Assembly (NCBI GenBank): GCA_949825025.1
Contig: OX463784.1
Coordinates: 20,392,761-20,456,760 of the forward strand
Direction of reading: 5' to 3'
DNA: 64,000 nucleotides
From: Siphlonurus alternatus
Taxonomy: Eukaryota; Arthropoda; Insecta; Ephemeroptera; Siphlonuridae
Shown here: piece by piece, positions 27,203 to 40,140 of the stretch
Position numbering within the stretch: position 1 is the stretch's first letter
Layout of the letters: every line of letters starts with the position of its first letter
Made by a program: the position numbers and the translations under genes
The notes under the pieces: model-generated
What the model was told of the DNA's origin: nothing
Databases searched by the model: none
What the model saw: the letters and a program-made list of their open reading frames with translations, nothing else

Positions 27203-27804
27203 AGTCCAATTTTAAATACGAATATATGCTTGGGTAAGACAAGTCAAAGATAGGAAAATATTAGCAAAGAGTCTATTTATTTATAATATATAATCGCAGA
27301 ATTTAGAGTACAGAATACTTTACAACCATATTACTTTGTTTAATTTGTTTAGAATTTAGATTCAAATTTTCTGTTAATTAAAACGTACTTTAATAACTTA
27401 TTTCGAATCAAGAATTAATTTTCATCCAGGACTCCGCTTATAATATACCTGAAGCCTTTCAATTAATTTATGACATTAATTAGGATAATATTTTAATGCA
27501 TGTTCTTCAAAACACCCTGCAATATTTTGTTTTAACAAAATACAATATTTTGTTTTAATCAACAAAATTCTGAAAATCACCAACCAAAATTATATAATAA
27601 TTACAAAATAACTAGTAAATTATATTTTTTTTTCATTATTTTAAATTCAAAATAATAACTGACATTGAGTACGATTTAATTTTGTATAATTCATTTTAAA
27701 ATTTAAATAAAATAAATTTGCTAGTAAAACTAAAATTCACCATTTTTTTTCTTTTATTATTTAGGGAGTTTTTAAATTAAAAATTGAGTGTAATATACAT
27801 GTTT

Positions 27805-27856
27805 GATTGTTTAGTATTTGGGGGCAATTGACACATTTTGGTTATGTATGCCCCCA
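27805..27856 (-). mobile_element. ~52-bp stem-loop retroposon, second copy
   Basis: Same unit as 59518-59572 (GGGGGCATACATAACC, GTGTCAATTGCCCC). Flanked by ATATACATGTTT (27793-27804) and ATATTCATGTTT (27857-27868), a 12-bp duplication with one mismatch. The tail is degenerate (CAATC-like). Confidence 0.75.
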
Positions 27857-28059
27857 ATATTCATGTTTCTGGATTTAAATATGATTTTTAAATAGTAAAT
27901 GACTCTGAGTAATGGATGTATTTTTATAACGATAACTTCCTGTCTCGTAAAATATTTAGCATTAATTTAAATTTTATTAATACGCCTTACCTAGTTAAAA
28001 AATACAACAAAAAATCCCTAACAATCTCTAGTTATTTTAATTTTAGACTAAATGACAAG

Positions 28060-28182
28060 AGGTCTGTTCGTAAATACACAATCAGAAAGAATCGATTATT
28101 TGTGATGAACCTTATGTTATATGTACAGAAGGTTCATCACAAATAATCGATTCTTTCTGATTGTGTATTTACGAACATACCT
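28060..28182. repeat. near-perfect 53-bp hairpin
   Basis: The left arm (28060-28112, with AATCAGAAAGAATCGATTAT) and the right arm (28129-28182, with ATAATCGATTCTTTCTGATT) are inverse copies with one mismatch and a ~16-nt loop. No other copy was noticed in the window. Confidence 0.88.
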
Positions 28183-29984
28183 ATTCACTATGAAATTATA
28201 TAAAGACATTAGAAATGAAAATCATAATAAATTCATACAAAACAGAACGTTCTACACACATTCGTGATACTAATTCCATTGTTATACAAAGTACATAAAA
28301 CACGTGGGATAATCAGCCATTGAATTGACGTGTGTTGACAGCTCGTGCAATGATGAACATTAGAGACGTGTCAAAACGAACACGTTAGTAAACGAGTACA
28401 GCCAAGATCATATCTGTAATAAAACTTGTTATACGTGTGAGTAATTATTAACCTGTAACCTATAATTATAAGCAGTAAAGTAAATGCTGGATTATGTAAT
28501 GTATAATTCATAATATAATGTCAATTATTCTGGTCATTCACATAAAAGTAATTATTATTTTTTTATTTCACCATTGAATAGCACTTAAAATTTTATATTT
28601 ATTATTGTTTTGTAGTATTTTTAAATGTTATTAAATGTATTATGCATCAAAAGTTTATAAATTATATTTAGTTACATATATTTATATGCCAGAGAAATAT
28701 GACGTCTCCAAAGAACTATGAAGTAATTTGAAGAGTAATGTTATTCGAGTAGATAATAAGCAACAAATAATTATATAATATTAAAATTATAACAAAATTT
28801 AGCCTTTATATAAATATTTTTAGTTTTTAATTTGATATATAATTGTAGTAATATATCGAGTACTGATTTTCTTCACTTTCAATGTCATTAATTGTTTATA
28901 ATTATAATGCACTTGCTTTATTTACGATAAAAAATTTAAGTTAACGATTAATCTCAGTTACTTCGGAATCAAAGAATATTTCCCTGCAAACGAATCGAAT
29001 GAAATAAATTTTAAAAAATCGAGAATGTTCTAAAACTTAATCGCTTATGGTTTGAGCAAATTCAGTCTTGCAGTTTTCTTACAACAGCTCCATTTTCGGT
29101 TTCTGTCCATAAGACCAATCTTCTACCTCAGTTTTCACAAAACTGATGAGACAGATTCGTTTTAAAATTTGTATGCCACCTATTGATAGGGAGTTCTTTA
29201 AGTCCCCTGCAAGTCTTGTTGCATTCAGGCGGTACGATTGCGAGATATCAACCTACTGAGATTCATCCTTAATCAATATGTTTTAATTTTTACTTTAAAA
29301 AATTTATTATACAAACTATTTATTGTTTTAAAATAATTAATAAATTAAAAATATTTTTGTTTAAAAAATACAAAAATGTTATTTATTTTTTAACACTCAT
29401 TTACAATTAAACAATAGTAATTTTATGCTTAAAAAAATATATATAAATATTTTGGATATGAGGGAGTTGGTTAACAGTGCTTATAAAGCATAATATCTTC
29501 TGTGAACTTGTGGATAATCGTGCATAATTAATAATTTTGAATAAATGAAAATTTACCATAAACAAAATTGTTTTGTTATAATTAATATGAACAGTATATC
29601 TTCATATTATATATAATTAAATTGACGAGGTAGAGATATGTTACTATGGAACCATAATTATACTTAAATAAATAGATCAAAGTCATGCCATTCTCATAAC
29701 ATGATGCATGATGAAATTGCAATTACTTAGTAAAGAATTTATAAGCACCATAATAATAATGCTATTTTTTTCCTTAAGAAACATTACATGTTCAGCATAT
29801 GTCTCTCAAGTACCATCATTAAAGTTTAGTGAGAAAATAAAAAATTGATATAAAAAATATAATTGAGACAAATGCATTTCACGATGATGTAACGTAAATA
29901 TATAGTAAGTACACCAATAGTCAAAACTATCAAGAATTTACTTTTTATTTACTAACAATGGGCACTTTTAAACTAATTCAACTT

Positions 29985-30275
29985 ATGAAATCCTAAAGTA
30001 TTCTGTTTTTGCGGGCTTATCCAGAACAGGACTGCCATAAACTAGCAAATTCACTCGAGCATCCGAATTGTATGTACGTGATCCAGGTTATCAACGTACA
30101 ACCAAAATTATTAAATTTAAACTGAGGGAACCGTGGAGACCTCAGTTAGGATGGCCGCTACAGATTTTTATCATTAAAATTAACTGCAATGATCCACATT
30201 TAGGTGAATCACATGGATGGGAACATGATTTTTGTTGAAAATATTCACCCATTCAACAATTAACCACGGTATACA
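29985..30275 (-). mobile_element. diverged SINE copy
   Basis: ACTGAGGGAACCGTGGAGAC and CCTCAGTTAGGATGGCCGCT mark the central hairpin. A GCGGGCTTATCCAGAACAGG tail and weak 5S-like remnants occur around 30255-30275. An insertion of about 60 bp separates tail and centre. Confidence 0.65.
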
Positions 30276-31189
30276 ATGTTCTGCATATATATATTAATAT
30301 CAAGCAGCTTAAGCTATACTGACATTTTTTTTGTTTTTATAATCAAACCATTGATACACAATGTAATGCAAATTTTATAACTCAAATCTTCAGAAGTATG
30401 TTATGTTTCAACAGATTATCTGGTATATGGTGGTCCTTGTGACTAAGGAAACTATGGAAACTTCTTATAGGATGTTCTTCTGCATTACGTCTTTGTCATT
30501 TAGGAGATTTTTTTATAACAAAAAAATGCTTCGATCTCCAATATGCGAGAGGCACATCAAATTTAATGATCACCTAGATGCAACTTATAATCACGATTGC
30601 ATGAAGATTCTTAACATTTTGTTATCTAATTATAATATAGATATATATTATATTTCTATGTAGAATCATTCAACATTCATATTAGATAAAGAGTTTTAAA
30701 ATAACATTGAAAGCTATATTGATTCTTCATAAACAACCTATACATAAATTTAATACAGGTGTGATAAATTTAGTTACATCTATTAAATTATGCCGGTGAA
30801 TGTACTTTAAAAAAAACGACAATAATAGTGCTATACTGACGGTGCATAAGAAATTTAGAGTAGTGTATAAAATTTGCAATATGGGTCAAAGTAAATTATT
30901 AAAGGGCCATGCAGTAATGGAGGGAGGATACCAGTGTTCATGAGAAATGACTTGTTGAAGTACTTATTGTGTTTTTATAGTGAAAATCATACTACATATA
31001 AAGCTTTATGCTTCTGTATTCAGTACTACTAATTTGCTATATAATAATATAACTTTACTGGCTGCAAAAATACACTTTCTTTTCACAAAAAAATTATAAC
31101 TATTTTTATTTAAAAGAATGTAGATCAGATATTGTGTTTGTTTTTTTTAATAATGGAGAACCTGCAAGAATTTAATTATTGCATCATTT

Positions 31190-31345
31190 GGATAGAGGAC
31201 CTCAATGTATTTTCAATTTAAATTATCTAACACCCTTGAAATCATGTTCCAAAACGCTGTGACGTCATAGTCATAAAAAGCTCTTCCTTTTGTTAAATAT
31301 TTAGATGATTATAACATCACAGCTTTTTTTTTTTTTTTTTTACTG
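31190..31345. mobile_element. possible degenerate foldback relic with CRE motif
   Basis: TGGATAGAGGACCTCAATG near the left and CAAAACGCTGTGACGTCATA near the middle recall F1 parts, with TGACGTCA at 31260-31267. Arms no longer pair well. The assignment is tentative. Confidence 0.25.
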
Positions 31346-32181
31346 CACCATTTTGCTACGAGTTTTCAAAAAATATCAGAATAAATTTTACTGTGCGCAG
31401 TATTATGTGCATATTCAAAGGTAATATAAAAAAAAATCATGCAGGTTGTCCCTTATAACTAATTTTATTTAAATGAGCATGGACAAAGTATTTATTTTTA
31501 AAATAAAATTCTTGGTAATATCGGTTTTACTTTAAAAATGTAACTACATAAATATGTTGTTCCCACTATGTTGAAATAATTGTTCATTATTATATTATAT
31601 TCATTTGAAACATTGCGCAGGGAAAAACATACAGTATATTATTTTTTTTAAATATAATTATAGTATGGTGCATTTGAAGAATATTATAAGGTTGAAGTGT
31701 CAACATTTTTATTAATAATCGAGAATAATATAAGGAAAGACAACTTAAACTCCCTTTATTGTGTAAACTGAATCGCCCGGCATTTAGTGAAGTGATTTAT
31801 CATATTAACTCATGTGGGTGGATATTGCTGGGCACTTATGGGTGTCAATAAATTTTATTATACAAATGCATTAACTGAAAATGTTGAATATTAAATCTTA
31901 AAATATTGATTTATGATAAATGTTAATGTATTTCCTCAATAAATATTGTTATAAATACATGTGGATTCCTATGTATGTTCATTTTTAAATATAATTAAGT
32001 ACTTGTTATGTAATTTATGTACAAAATTAGCATGGCATGATCTATGCTGTAAAGTCAATGAAGAAAATATTTTTATGGCATATAATAGTGTTTTTAACCA
32101 ACATTTTGATTTTACAAGTAAAATATCAGTTAAAATAGGTTAATTTACAAGAATATTAAAATATCCCTTGCTAAATTCTAT

Positions 32182-32357
32182 TTGGGGAGTTTAGTACTAA
32201 CAGTGCTAATGTATCTGTCGAAAATTACTTTTAGCACTGATTTAGCCTACATTTTTAATATACCATTTTTAGCCCCTGGTTTAGCACAATGTTTAGAACT
32301 CGATTTAACTCTGGATAAAAATCAAGGCTAAATTGAGTCTGTGAATGCAATGCTCCC
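32182..32357. mobile_element. degenerate F6 foldback
   Basis: TTGGGGAGTTTAGTACTAAC, TTTTTAGCCCCTGGTTTAGC and TGAATGCAATGCTCCCCTA repeat the F6 layout with many mismatches, consistent with an old copy. Confidence 0.5.
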
Positions 32358-34569
32358 CTACATGTAATAAAAGCAATATAAAATTTTAATTTCTACCAAA
32401 TTAAATGACATGAGTGTTTTCATACTTTCTACCTGTGTTGTTTTTCCTCCTTGCTCTACGAGGTTGTAAATCACATTTTTTATATGCTTAATGGTCTCTG
32501 ACCAGTTCCGTATAGCCTGCTTGCTGCCATTACATTTTTAGCACACGTCATTTTATTGCACAATACCTTGACTAAGCTAATCTGAATCCACGTGTGGCTT
32601 AAGTGATTATTGCTAAAAAAAAAAACATCGCGAATTTAATTATTGCAGAAATACACTGAAAAAAAAATTATTATGCATTTTAAAAATATTTGGAAGTTAT
32701 AGTTTTTCTGGTAATTATTAATATTATTAATTAAATGAGTTTTTTTATTAAAATTTATGTTATAATATAAAATGAAATTAAATGTTAAAACAAAATGAAA
32801 TTGAAACATTTAATAAAAAAAATTGATTTAGTATCATCAGTAGTCTTTTTAAATCATCAGTAGTTATTTTCTCATGAAAAATAAAATTATGGTGTAAAAC
32901 GATTAAAAAATGCATTTTTCTATAATTATAGCACTGGATATTTTTAAAGTAAAAACTATAGAATAAAGTTGATTATGTTGAAATGTAACTTTGATCATAG
33001 CATCGCTCAATGCAGTTAAATCACTGCATTGTTATAAAATAGCGTACATGCATTGATTGATCAGATGCATTTTTATATTACACCATGATAATAAGCCTTT
33101 TTCCATAATCGCAATGTGAATATTCTTCGATCGCTACTCCCTATAATATAAAATGAAAGATTGAAAAACACATTGCAAATTTCAATTGATTTCAAATATA
33201 AAATATCATAACCAATTTAAAATTGGAACATTATATTTTGCTTTGTAGTATTTTATTACTCAATATACAATTTGACAGTTAAATTGAGCATTACCTAGCG
33301 TAAATAGAAATTTGATATAGCATAAAAATATCCTATTATTGTTAAATCGTGATTTTTTATATATATAATATTATATAACAACATATCATGAAAATAATAT
33401 GTAATTTAATTTAATATCTAAATCGCTATTGACGTAAAGAGATATATTAAAGATTTTGGGTGTGGTCTTTTACATGCAGAAATAGACCTTGATTATTTTT
33501 TATCGATTAAACTAATCACTCAATCAAAATAATAATAAAATTTCAAATGTGTTATTGTTTAGAATAAAAAAAAATGATAGATTAGAACAAAATGAAGCAA
33601 TATTAACGTCAGCGCTATTCATATTTGTATATACCGAAAAGCATTGTGTAATATTATTGTGTAGGGAATGGACTGCAAAATTTATTTTAATATTCTTGAC
33701 AGCATGCTACATGATCTAATAAGAAGGGAGAGTCAAGTGTATATGACCACCAGTATAATATAGAACACTATAACATGCAAAATCTATAAAATAACTTTTA
33801 ACTGAACTGTGTTTTTTACAAGTGATGTTTTATTTACATTTGTTTTTAGTCATTGTTATGTTTTCCTTCTTTATTATTAATTGTTTAAAGGGATGATACA
33901 TGCGTAACTAACTCCACGTTGCATTTTGTTCTGTATATATAGGACTTTGTTAGTATCACCTGCCAACTGTTATATTTTGTAACATGAGGAAAATCATGAT
34001 AAGTTGTTTATATTTTAGCATAAAATATTTGCATCCTCTGCAAATATTGATATTTTATAGCTATATTTTACTATAAACTAATTATTAAATATATATTAAG
34101 TTCAGAAAAGGTTCTTTATTTATTCATTGTTACCAGAATAAAAGTGGATCAAAAAATATAATTTAGAAATATTATTTGTGCAAGGTTTGAGATACTAAAA
34201 ACCTATCCCAAATAAATTACACCAGAAGAAAAATACGTGAGAGAGCGAGGTTATAGTGAGATAATGATATAATAGTTCATAATTATTTATTATTATAAAT
34301 TACACCAGAAAAAATGTTCAAAACGGCTTTTTTTATAAATTCGGAGAGCTAGAGTTGGTATCATTTGATAGACCCATATATACTACTCAGTACTCATACT
34401 GGCGTATTTTTCGCTCGTGCATTTTTTCATACCATGAAGGAAGGTTTAGGAGGTTTCTACATGTCTACAAATATTAAATTACCATCGAAAATTGACGGAA
34501 TTGGAATAATTTTAATAAACTATGAACATGAAAATTCTAAGACTTTGCAAAGAGGTTGAAATCATTACT

Positions 34570-34680
34570 ATAAATTTTTCTACAAAGTTTTAGGTTCAAA
34601 ACTGAACTAGTAAGTCTAGAAACCTCGCACTTCCGGCCACTTCCGGTGGTAATCTAAAATTTGTTGAACTATATTATACG
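34570..34680. mobile_element. foldback family F5, right arm only
   Basis: AGAAACCTCGCACTTCCGGC and CACTTCCGGTGGTAAT match the right arm of the copy at 59690-59880. No left arm is visible. Confidence 0.5.
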
Positions 34681-35358
34681 CCTTTCCTTTTGGGTACGCC
34701 ACTGACCTATAATTAATAATTGAAAATTACATGAAATTACTCCCATCCTTCTTTCAGGGAGTTTTATTACCAATGCCACAAAGTGCAAGGTCTTGCAAGG
34801 TATCATTTAATGCAATAAAAAATTTGCTAAAAAAAAATGTGTTTTTATTTCAATGTTTAATTGAAGGTTAAGTGCGTAAAAAAAAATTGAACTTACCATG
34901 GCCTTCAAGTTGCAAGTAAAAGTAGAAATAATTTTGTTAGGACCAACTTTTATTTTTCATTCAATAGGGGTCATTATTTCATACTAAAAGTAATTAAGAT
35001 GTAATTTTATAATTTATGATGTATGCAGAGCTGAGAAAGTGAATAATTTTTATGTTTTAAATTATTTTGATTAATTTAATTAAGGGAAACGTAGAAACTT
35101 CAGTTAAAATAATTTTACTTACACTTTTCGTTTCAGCGCGCGTGTATGAATTGCCATAAAAATTGCTGGTGTTATTTTTTTAATAATTAATTACGTTTGT
35201 TAACAACTTTTACATTTCATACCAGAACTCCATTTCAGTTGATAAATTAATTAATTATTAACTATTTTTTTATATATATAAAAGTAGCAAAAGGTTTGCT
35301 GATATTCTACGTAATATTCTGTATAACTGTAGTAGAAAAAAATTACAACAAAACTCCC

Positions 35359-35562
35359 TTGGGCGCGATTTACGAAGCAGTTATCCAGGTTTCTAACCAC
35401 GTTTAGCTTAACCACGTTTAGCTTAACCACGTTTAGCTTAACCACGTTTAGCTTAACCACGTTTAACTAGGTGGTTTAACACGTAAAACAGTTATAGTTA
35501 AACGTGGTTAAGCTAAACGTGGCTAGAAACCTGGCTAACTGCTTCGTGAATCGCACCCCTTA
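35359..35562. mobile_element. foldback with internal 15-bp tandem array
   Basis: Termini GGGCGCGATTTACGAAGCAG and CTGCTTCGTGAATCGCACCC, with inner arms ATCCAGGTTTCTAACCACGT and ACGTGGCTAGAAACCTGG. The left arm carries a 15-bp array at 35398-35470, while the right arm has only about two units. Confidence 0.82.
35398..35470. repeat. 15-bp minisatellite inside a foldback arm
   Basis: Four perfect copies and a partial copy of CCACGTTTAGCTTAA. Expansion appears to have happened after the foldback formed, because the opposite arm is not expanded. Confidence 0.88.
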
Positions 35563-35942
35563 TAAATTATCTGATTAAAAATAGGTAATTAAATATTTGT
35601 GACAAAATAACCTTGGAAAATTAATAAGCAGGGGAAACAAAAATATTACTTTATTCAGGATGGCTCATAGACATTCCTTGTTATTAAATTAAATTTTTTT
35701 CACATATTATATTGCTAGCCTGTAGTTTCTAAACCCATGAAAATTGTGAAGGATTTAGGGGATGATTAAATTAAAAATTATTTATATTCTATTAGTTATC
35801 CTTTATTGAAATTCAAGTGGCTTACAAAAAGTACATTACAAAATAAAATCTTTTATTATCAAATTTAGTTACTTATTTTATATATCAAAATTTTCAGGTT
35901 AAAATTGCTGCATGATATCTTAAACATATTTAACCACGTATA

Positions 35943-36465
35943 CACCTTTGGACACTACAAACTTTACTCCAACTATGTTTGTAGGTGATATAACGCAGTC
36001 TATGGAGGCGTGGTGAATCTAAACTTTTGATACTGACAGACTAGGTGCTCTTCTTATATCTTTCAAAATTACAAAATTTCATCTCTATCTATGGAGTATC
36101 AACCTTAATTTTTTTATTGCAGAAATGGATAGAGGGTGCAAAGTTATGCTACCCTGATTTTTTTCAGATTTTTTTGAGACCGGGAAGTATTTCTAACAAA
36201 TTATTGAAAGTCCCTCTTGTGACGTCAAGAGACACCGCTCTTTAAGAAAAAGATAGGACTTGCCGCCTCGTGACGTCACAAAAAAAACTTTCAATAATTT
36301 TTTAAAAATAATTCCCAGGCTCTAAAAAATCTGAAAAAAATCAGGGTAGCATAACTTTGCACCCGCTATCCATTTCTGCAATAAAAAAATTGAGGTCGAT
36401 ACTCTATTGGAACAGCAGCTTCAACAAAATTGATATAGAAATAACGTTCGTGGTGTCCAGAGGTG
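35943..36465. mobile_element. foldback family F3, copy B (interrupted by F1)
   Basis: Left end CACCTTTGGACACTACAAAC, preceded by TA. Right end TTCGTGGTGTCCAGAGGTG. The F1 copy at 36090-36407 sits in its middle. It abuts the next F3 element through a shared TA at 36466-36467. Confidence 0.82.
36090..36407. mobile_element. foldback family F1, copy C, nested in an F3 element
   Basis: Same arms as the copies at 3540 and 9852, with TGACGTCA at 36220 and 36271. It splits the F3 element 35943-36465 close to its centre, like copy B. Confidence 0.88.
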
Positions 36466-36467
36466 TA

Positions 36468-36793
36468 CACCTCTGGACACCACGAACGTTACTCCTGCTT
36501 TGTTTGTAGACGTTACCACGCAGTCTACGGAGGCGTGGTGAACCAAAACTATTTTGATATTGATAGAATAGAATAAAATAATGTCTTTATTTAGGCGATG
36601 TTTGGTCTAATGACCATGATTCTTACACATAACCTCTATACAGAAATAGTTACATAATCATAATAAGATAAGACTGAGTGCTGTTCTTACATCTCCTAAA
36701 ACTGCAAATCTGCATCTCTCTGTGTCTATTTGTCTATTAGAACTGCAGCTCTAGCAAGTGAGGCAGGAGTAAAGTTTATGCCGTCCAGAGGTG
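36468..36793. mobile_element. foldback family F3, copy C
   Basis: Left end CACCTCTGGACACCACGAAC, right end GCCGTCCAGAGGTG. It contains the family interior (GTTTGTAGACGTTACCACGC, AAGTGAGGCAGGAGTAAAG). A LINE-like tail at 36553-36667 is inserted in it. The 21-bp left end forms a perfect palindrome with the right end of the previous element (36446-36487). Confidence 0.82.
36553..36667 (-). mobile_element. probable LINE 3' tail inserted in F3 copy C
   Basis: Read on the minus strand it ends CGCCTAAATAAAGACATTAT followed by a TTCTA-type repeat. This is the style of a non-LTR retrotransposon 3' end with a short repeat tail, strongly 5' truncated. F3 sequence resumes on both sides. Confidence 0.5.
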
Positions 36794-37124
36794 TTACATA
36801 TTGCTCAGTACTATCTGTTATTACAGATAAACATGATGACGTCACCTGATTTAAAATACGCCCTTCTTTTTTCCTTTAAGGATGACTGTTATAATAAAGA
36901 CGGGTGGAGGAGAGTCATGCAGACTATATTTTTCTGTAGCTGTCCAAAAGGTGGGGTGCCCGATATATAACACTTTCTCTTTCTACAGACGTGCACAGCG
37001 AAAGGAATGATAGAGTACGTGATTTCTCGTTGTTTTTAACTCCTCGATCCTCGAGTATATATGACATGCAATCAAAGAGGGTGTAGTGTGTAAATTGTAT
37101 TAGAAAATGTAATGTACATAAAAA

Positions 37125-37165
37125 ATAATAGAGGTGGGATTCGAACCCACACGCTTTTCATGACT
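37125..37165 (-). other. isolated tRNA T-arm-like sequence
   Basis: Minus strand GTGTGGGTTCGAATCCCACC forms a perfect T stem-loop (GTGGG TTCGAAT CCCAC). The preceding 40 nt do not make D or anticodon arms, so it is not an intact tRNA gene. More likely a tRNA-derived SINE or tRNA fragment. Confidence 0.55.
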
Positions 37166-37664
37166 TAATAAAATTTTATAATCATTTGATAATCAATAAT
37201 AATAAAAAAATGTATTGTTTCTTAATACTTATTATATAGTGCTATAATAGTATATAATTTTAATTGCAATGTTTTTGTTTTTGTTTTTTTTTTTTAAAGT
37301 ATATCAATAAAATTTAATTTTGTGAAATGTCATGAAAATATATTTTTATTACATTACATTTTTAAAAAATGCAACAATGCAGAAATTTAATTCAATCTGA
37401 AAACTCCCTTACTGTTGAGTATGTTATTACTGATAAAATTTTAAACATCTAGCTGCATGTAAGATAATATAGTAAAATATTCATAAAATAAATGTTAATA
37501 TTACATGACATTTTAGCAATAACAAGGTTACTTTGACTTTTTGCTGTCTAGCGATTATACATATATGTATATTGTCCTATAATAGCAAACTGACGATACA
37601 GTTCAATTATAATTTTACACTTATTAAATGAAGCAATAAAATTATAATTTTACAAAAATTTTAA

Positions 37665-38031
37665 TTAAGGGGAAAGTAACATGCCCAGTGTTAAAAAAAT
37701 CCCACACATGAAAATTATGAAAAAAAAAAAAAATATGTTCTCCTCTACATCCCCTATCAGTATAAGCTAAAATATCATAGGTATACAAATTCGATCTAGT
37801 TTTTGAGTTATGATCGAAATTTTAAAGTTGACTATACTTTAACATAGAGAAATGGAACTTCCATGCTAAATTAGTCAACTTTAAAAATTCATAACTTAAA
37901 AACTAGCTCGAATTTGTATACACTGATATTTTAGCTACTGATAAGGGATGTAGAGGAGAACATTTTAAATTTCTTTCATTTTTCATGTGTGGGATTTTTT
38001 TTTAACATTGGATGTATTACCTTACCCTTAA
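37665..38031. mobile_element. foldback family F2, copy B
   Basis: Same layout as the copy at 7421, but with several small insertions and mismatches in the arms (for example TTAAGGGGAAAGTAAC at the left end). An older copy. Confidence 0.85.
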
Positions 38032-39418
38032 TTTAAAAAATAAAATTGAAAATAGTAGGCATATAGAGAATTTATTTGTGCGAATTTAAGGAAATTGTTT
38101 TATTATCAGAAGGCTCAAAAAAATATGTGATGAGTTTTTTCTAAATAAAATAAAAATTGTTATAATATTTTAGAATTAAAAAGTATCATTTTAAAGCATG
38201 CGTTTATGAAATCTAGTAATATTGTGAACGATGTCAGATTTTATTTTTCACTAACATTCAACCAAATAGTACAATGCTGAATAACAGTCAGCTAAAAATT
38301 CTAAGCTTAAATTAATTATTATTCATAAAACGTATATAGAACAAATTACTCTAAAATTTATCATTTATAATTCACAATAGAAAACTTTAAAGCCTCATTA
38401 AGTATAAAATGACCTTATAAAATAAATAATAGAATATAATTATTTATTTATAGGACAAGTTATCTATACAGTATATATATATAATAGCATACGGTACCTT
38501 TTATATATAAGTAGTACAACTGCATAATTTATATAACAAGTTGTTTTAAAAAGTTTATTAAAGAATTTGTGCATGTGCACGTGCATATTCTATTGCGTAT
38601 ATTACCCTTAAGCTAATTTATTTAAATACTAAATGCTATTTATCGCATAGTATAAGTATAAAGACGTTAATTTTTTTTATTTATATTATTAACCTGTTAT
38701 TATATAATTATAAATGTTGTTATATTTTGTTGTACTTTTCTGTGGGTTAAAAGATTATAATGATTTGAAACCCGTGACTATTTTATGCAGACTACTTGTT
38801 TAAGTACAAACTGCATGCATGCATTATACTTCCTATATAGAATGTAAGATATTATCACTAACTATTATGCATTACATTTGCCTTCAAGCAATAACAAAAT
38901 TATATACACGTGCATATATGCTTCAGTTCCTGAATGTAAAATTATAATTACACTTTTTGCTCTAACTTGAATTATTAAAAATGATACTTATCTTATAATT
39001 CCAATATGCAAAACAACATAAATTTTGTTCTTTCTCTTCTCCACACTTTGTGGTACTTTAATTACGTACCGCATCTTTTATATTTTTAACTGTAACTTAT
39101 CATAAAGATAAATAATAAAAAGACAATTTTAAATGGTTCATAATATATAAATATGTAAGTGAAAAACAGATTTAAATTCAATGTTTAGACAAGTACTTTT
39201 GAAAAAAAAAAAAAAAAACATTATTAGAGAAAATTTTTCTGTTTTGCTATTATCTTTTATTTAAGAAAAACAAAATCAATAGTGTCATATATTTTTGTAC
39301 ACTGCTGTTTAAAAATTAACTTATTAAATTTATAAAAATTTGTCGTTAAACATTTGAATGAATTTCAATTTACTTCTATTTGATAGTGTAGGAAAGGAAT
39401 GATGAAGTATCTCAACCC

Positions 39419-39470
39419 ATTATATAATCAGGAACAGAGATTACATATCTCTGTTCCCTGATTATATAAT
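39419..39470. repeat. short near-perfect hairpin
   Basis: ATTATATAATCAGGAACAGA and its inverse, with arms of 23-24 bp, one bulged C and a 5-nt loop. Confidence 0.75.
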
Positions 39471-40071
39471 ATTGATGTTAGAAACACCAATTTATAAAAG
39501 TTTAGTAACACGCGTGATACGTACGTGTTATATATTAAAAACATTTATATTAAGCTCGAAGCATAATTTCTTTTCTAAATGTTTTAGAACGTATACCAAT
39601 TATTATTCAAATTTTAACACTTTCATAATGATTTAACAATACCTATTATATTGTATATCTCTCTTTTATTAGAAAAGCATGAATTGTAAACTATATAAAC
39701 ATACAACATACGTATAGTAAAAATAAATTCTTCATGACATCTTATAAATTTTAACTATAACAAAATACAACCTTGATTTATTTAAAAAATAACTAGGTTT
39801 TTCTTTTTCCTTTCTTGCATTTTAATTAATTTTATATTACCTCAGGTCATGGGCGAATATTTGTGTAATGTTAAAAACTTGCAGCTACTACAAATATAGT
39901 GTTATAGTAGCTAATTTGCATATTCATATGTTGTTTACATACAGAAACGTGATAAAACACGCGCACGCATTACTTCTAAAAAAAATTTATATTTCGTAAT
40001 TTTATTAAAATTTAACACTGGATCTGTCTTTCCTAGCTGTACACTACAGTGATGTGCAAAATTTTAATAAA

Positions 40072-40078
<7 letters not shown>

Positions 40079-40102
<24 letters not shown>

Positions 40103-40104
40103 TA
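40079..40104. repeat. (TA)n microsatellite
   Basis: About 12 TA dinucleotides after a 12-A run, directly preceding the F6 foldback. Confidence 0.85.
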
Positions 40105-40140
40105 ATAATTAATGACATGCTTTAAACTTATAATACAATA

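Larger units (their letters stand above)
25831..35358. other. intergenic DNA, no gene seen
   Basis: Holds the small foldbacks, hairpin, retroposon and SINE listed separately. 26815-27010 and 29090-29270 are GC-richer and unidentified. No frame has codon use or motifs of a protein family. Confidence 0.45.

Noticed and set aside
35398..35470. CRISPR-like array
   Set aside because: The 15-bp units are directly adjacent without spacers and lie in a eukaryotic foldback arm.
37125..37165. tRNA gene
   Set aside because: Only the T arm is present; D arm, anticodon arm and acceptor stem cannot be formed from the flanking bases.
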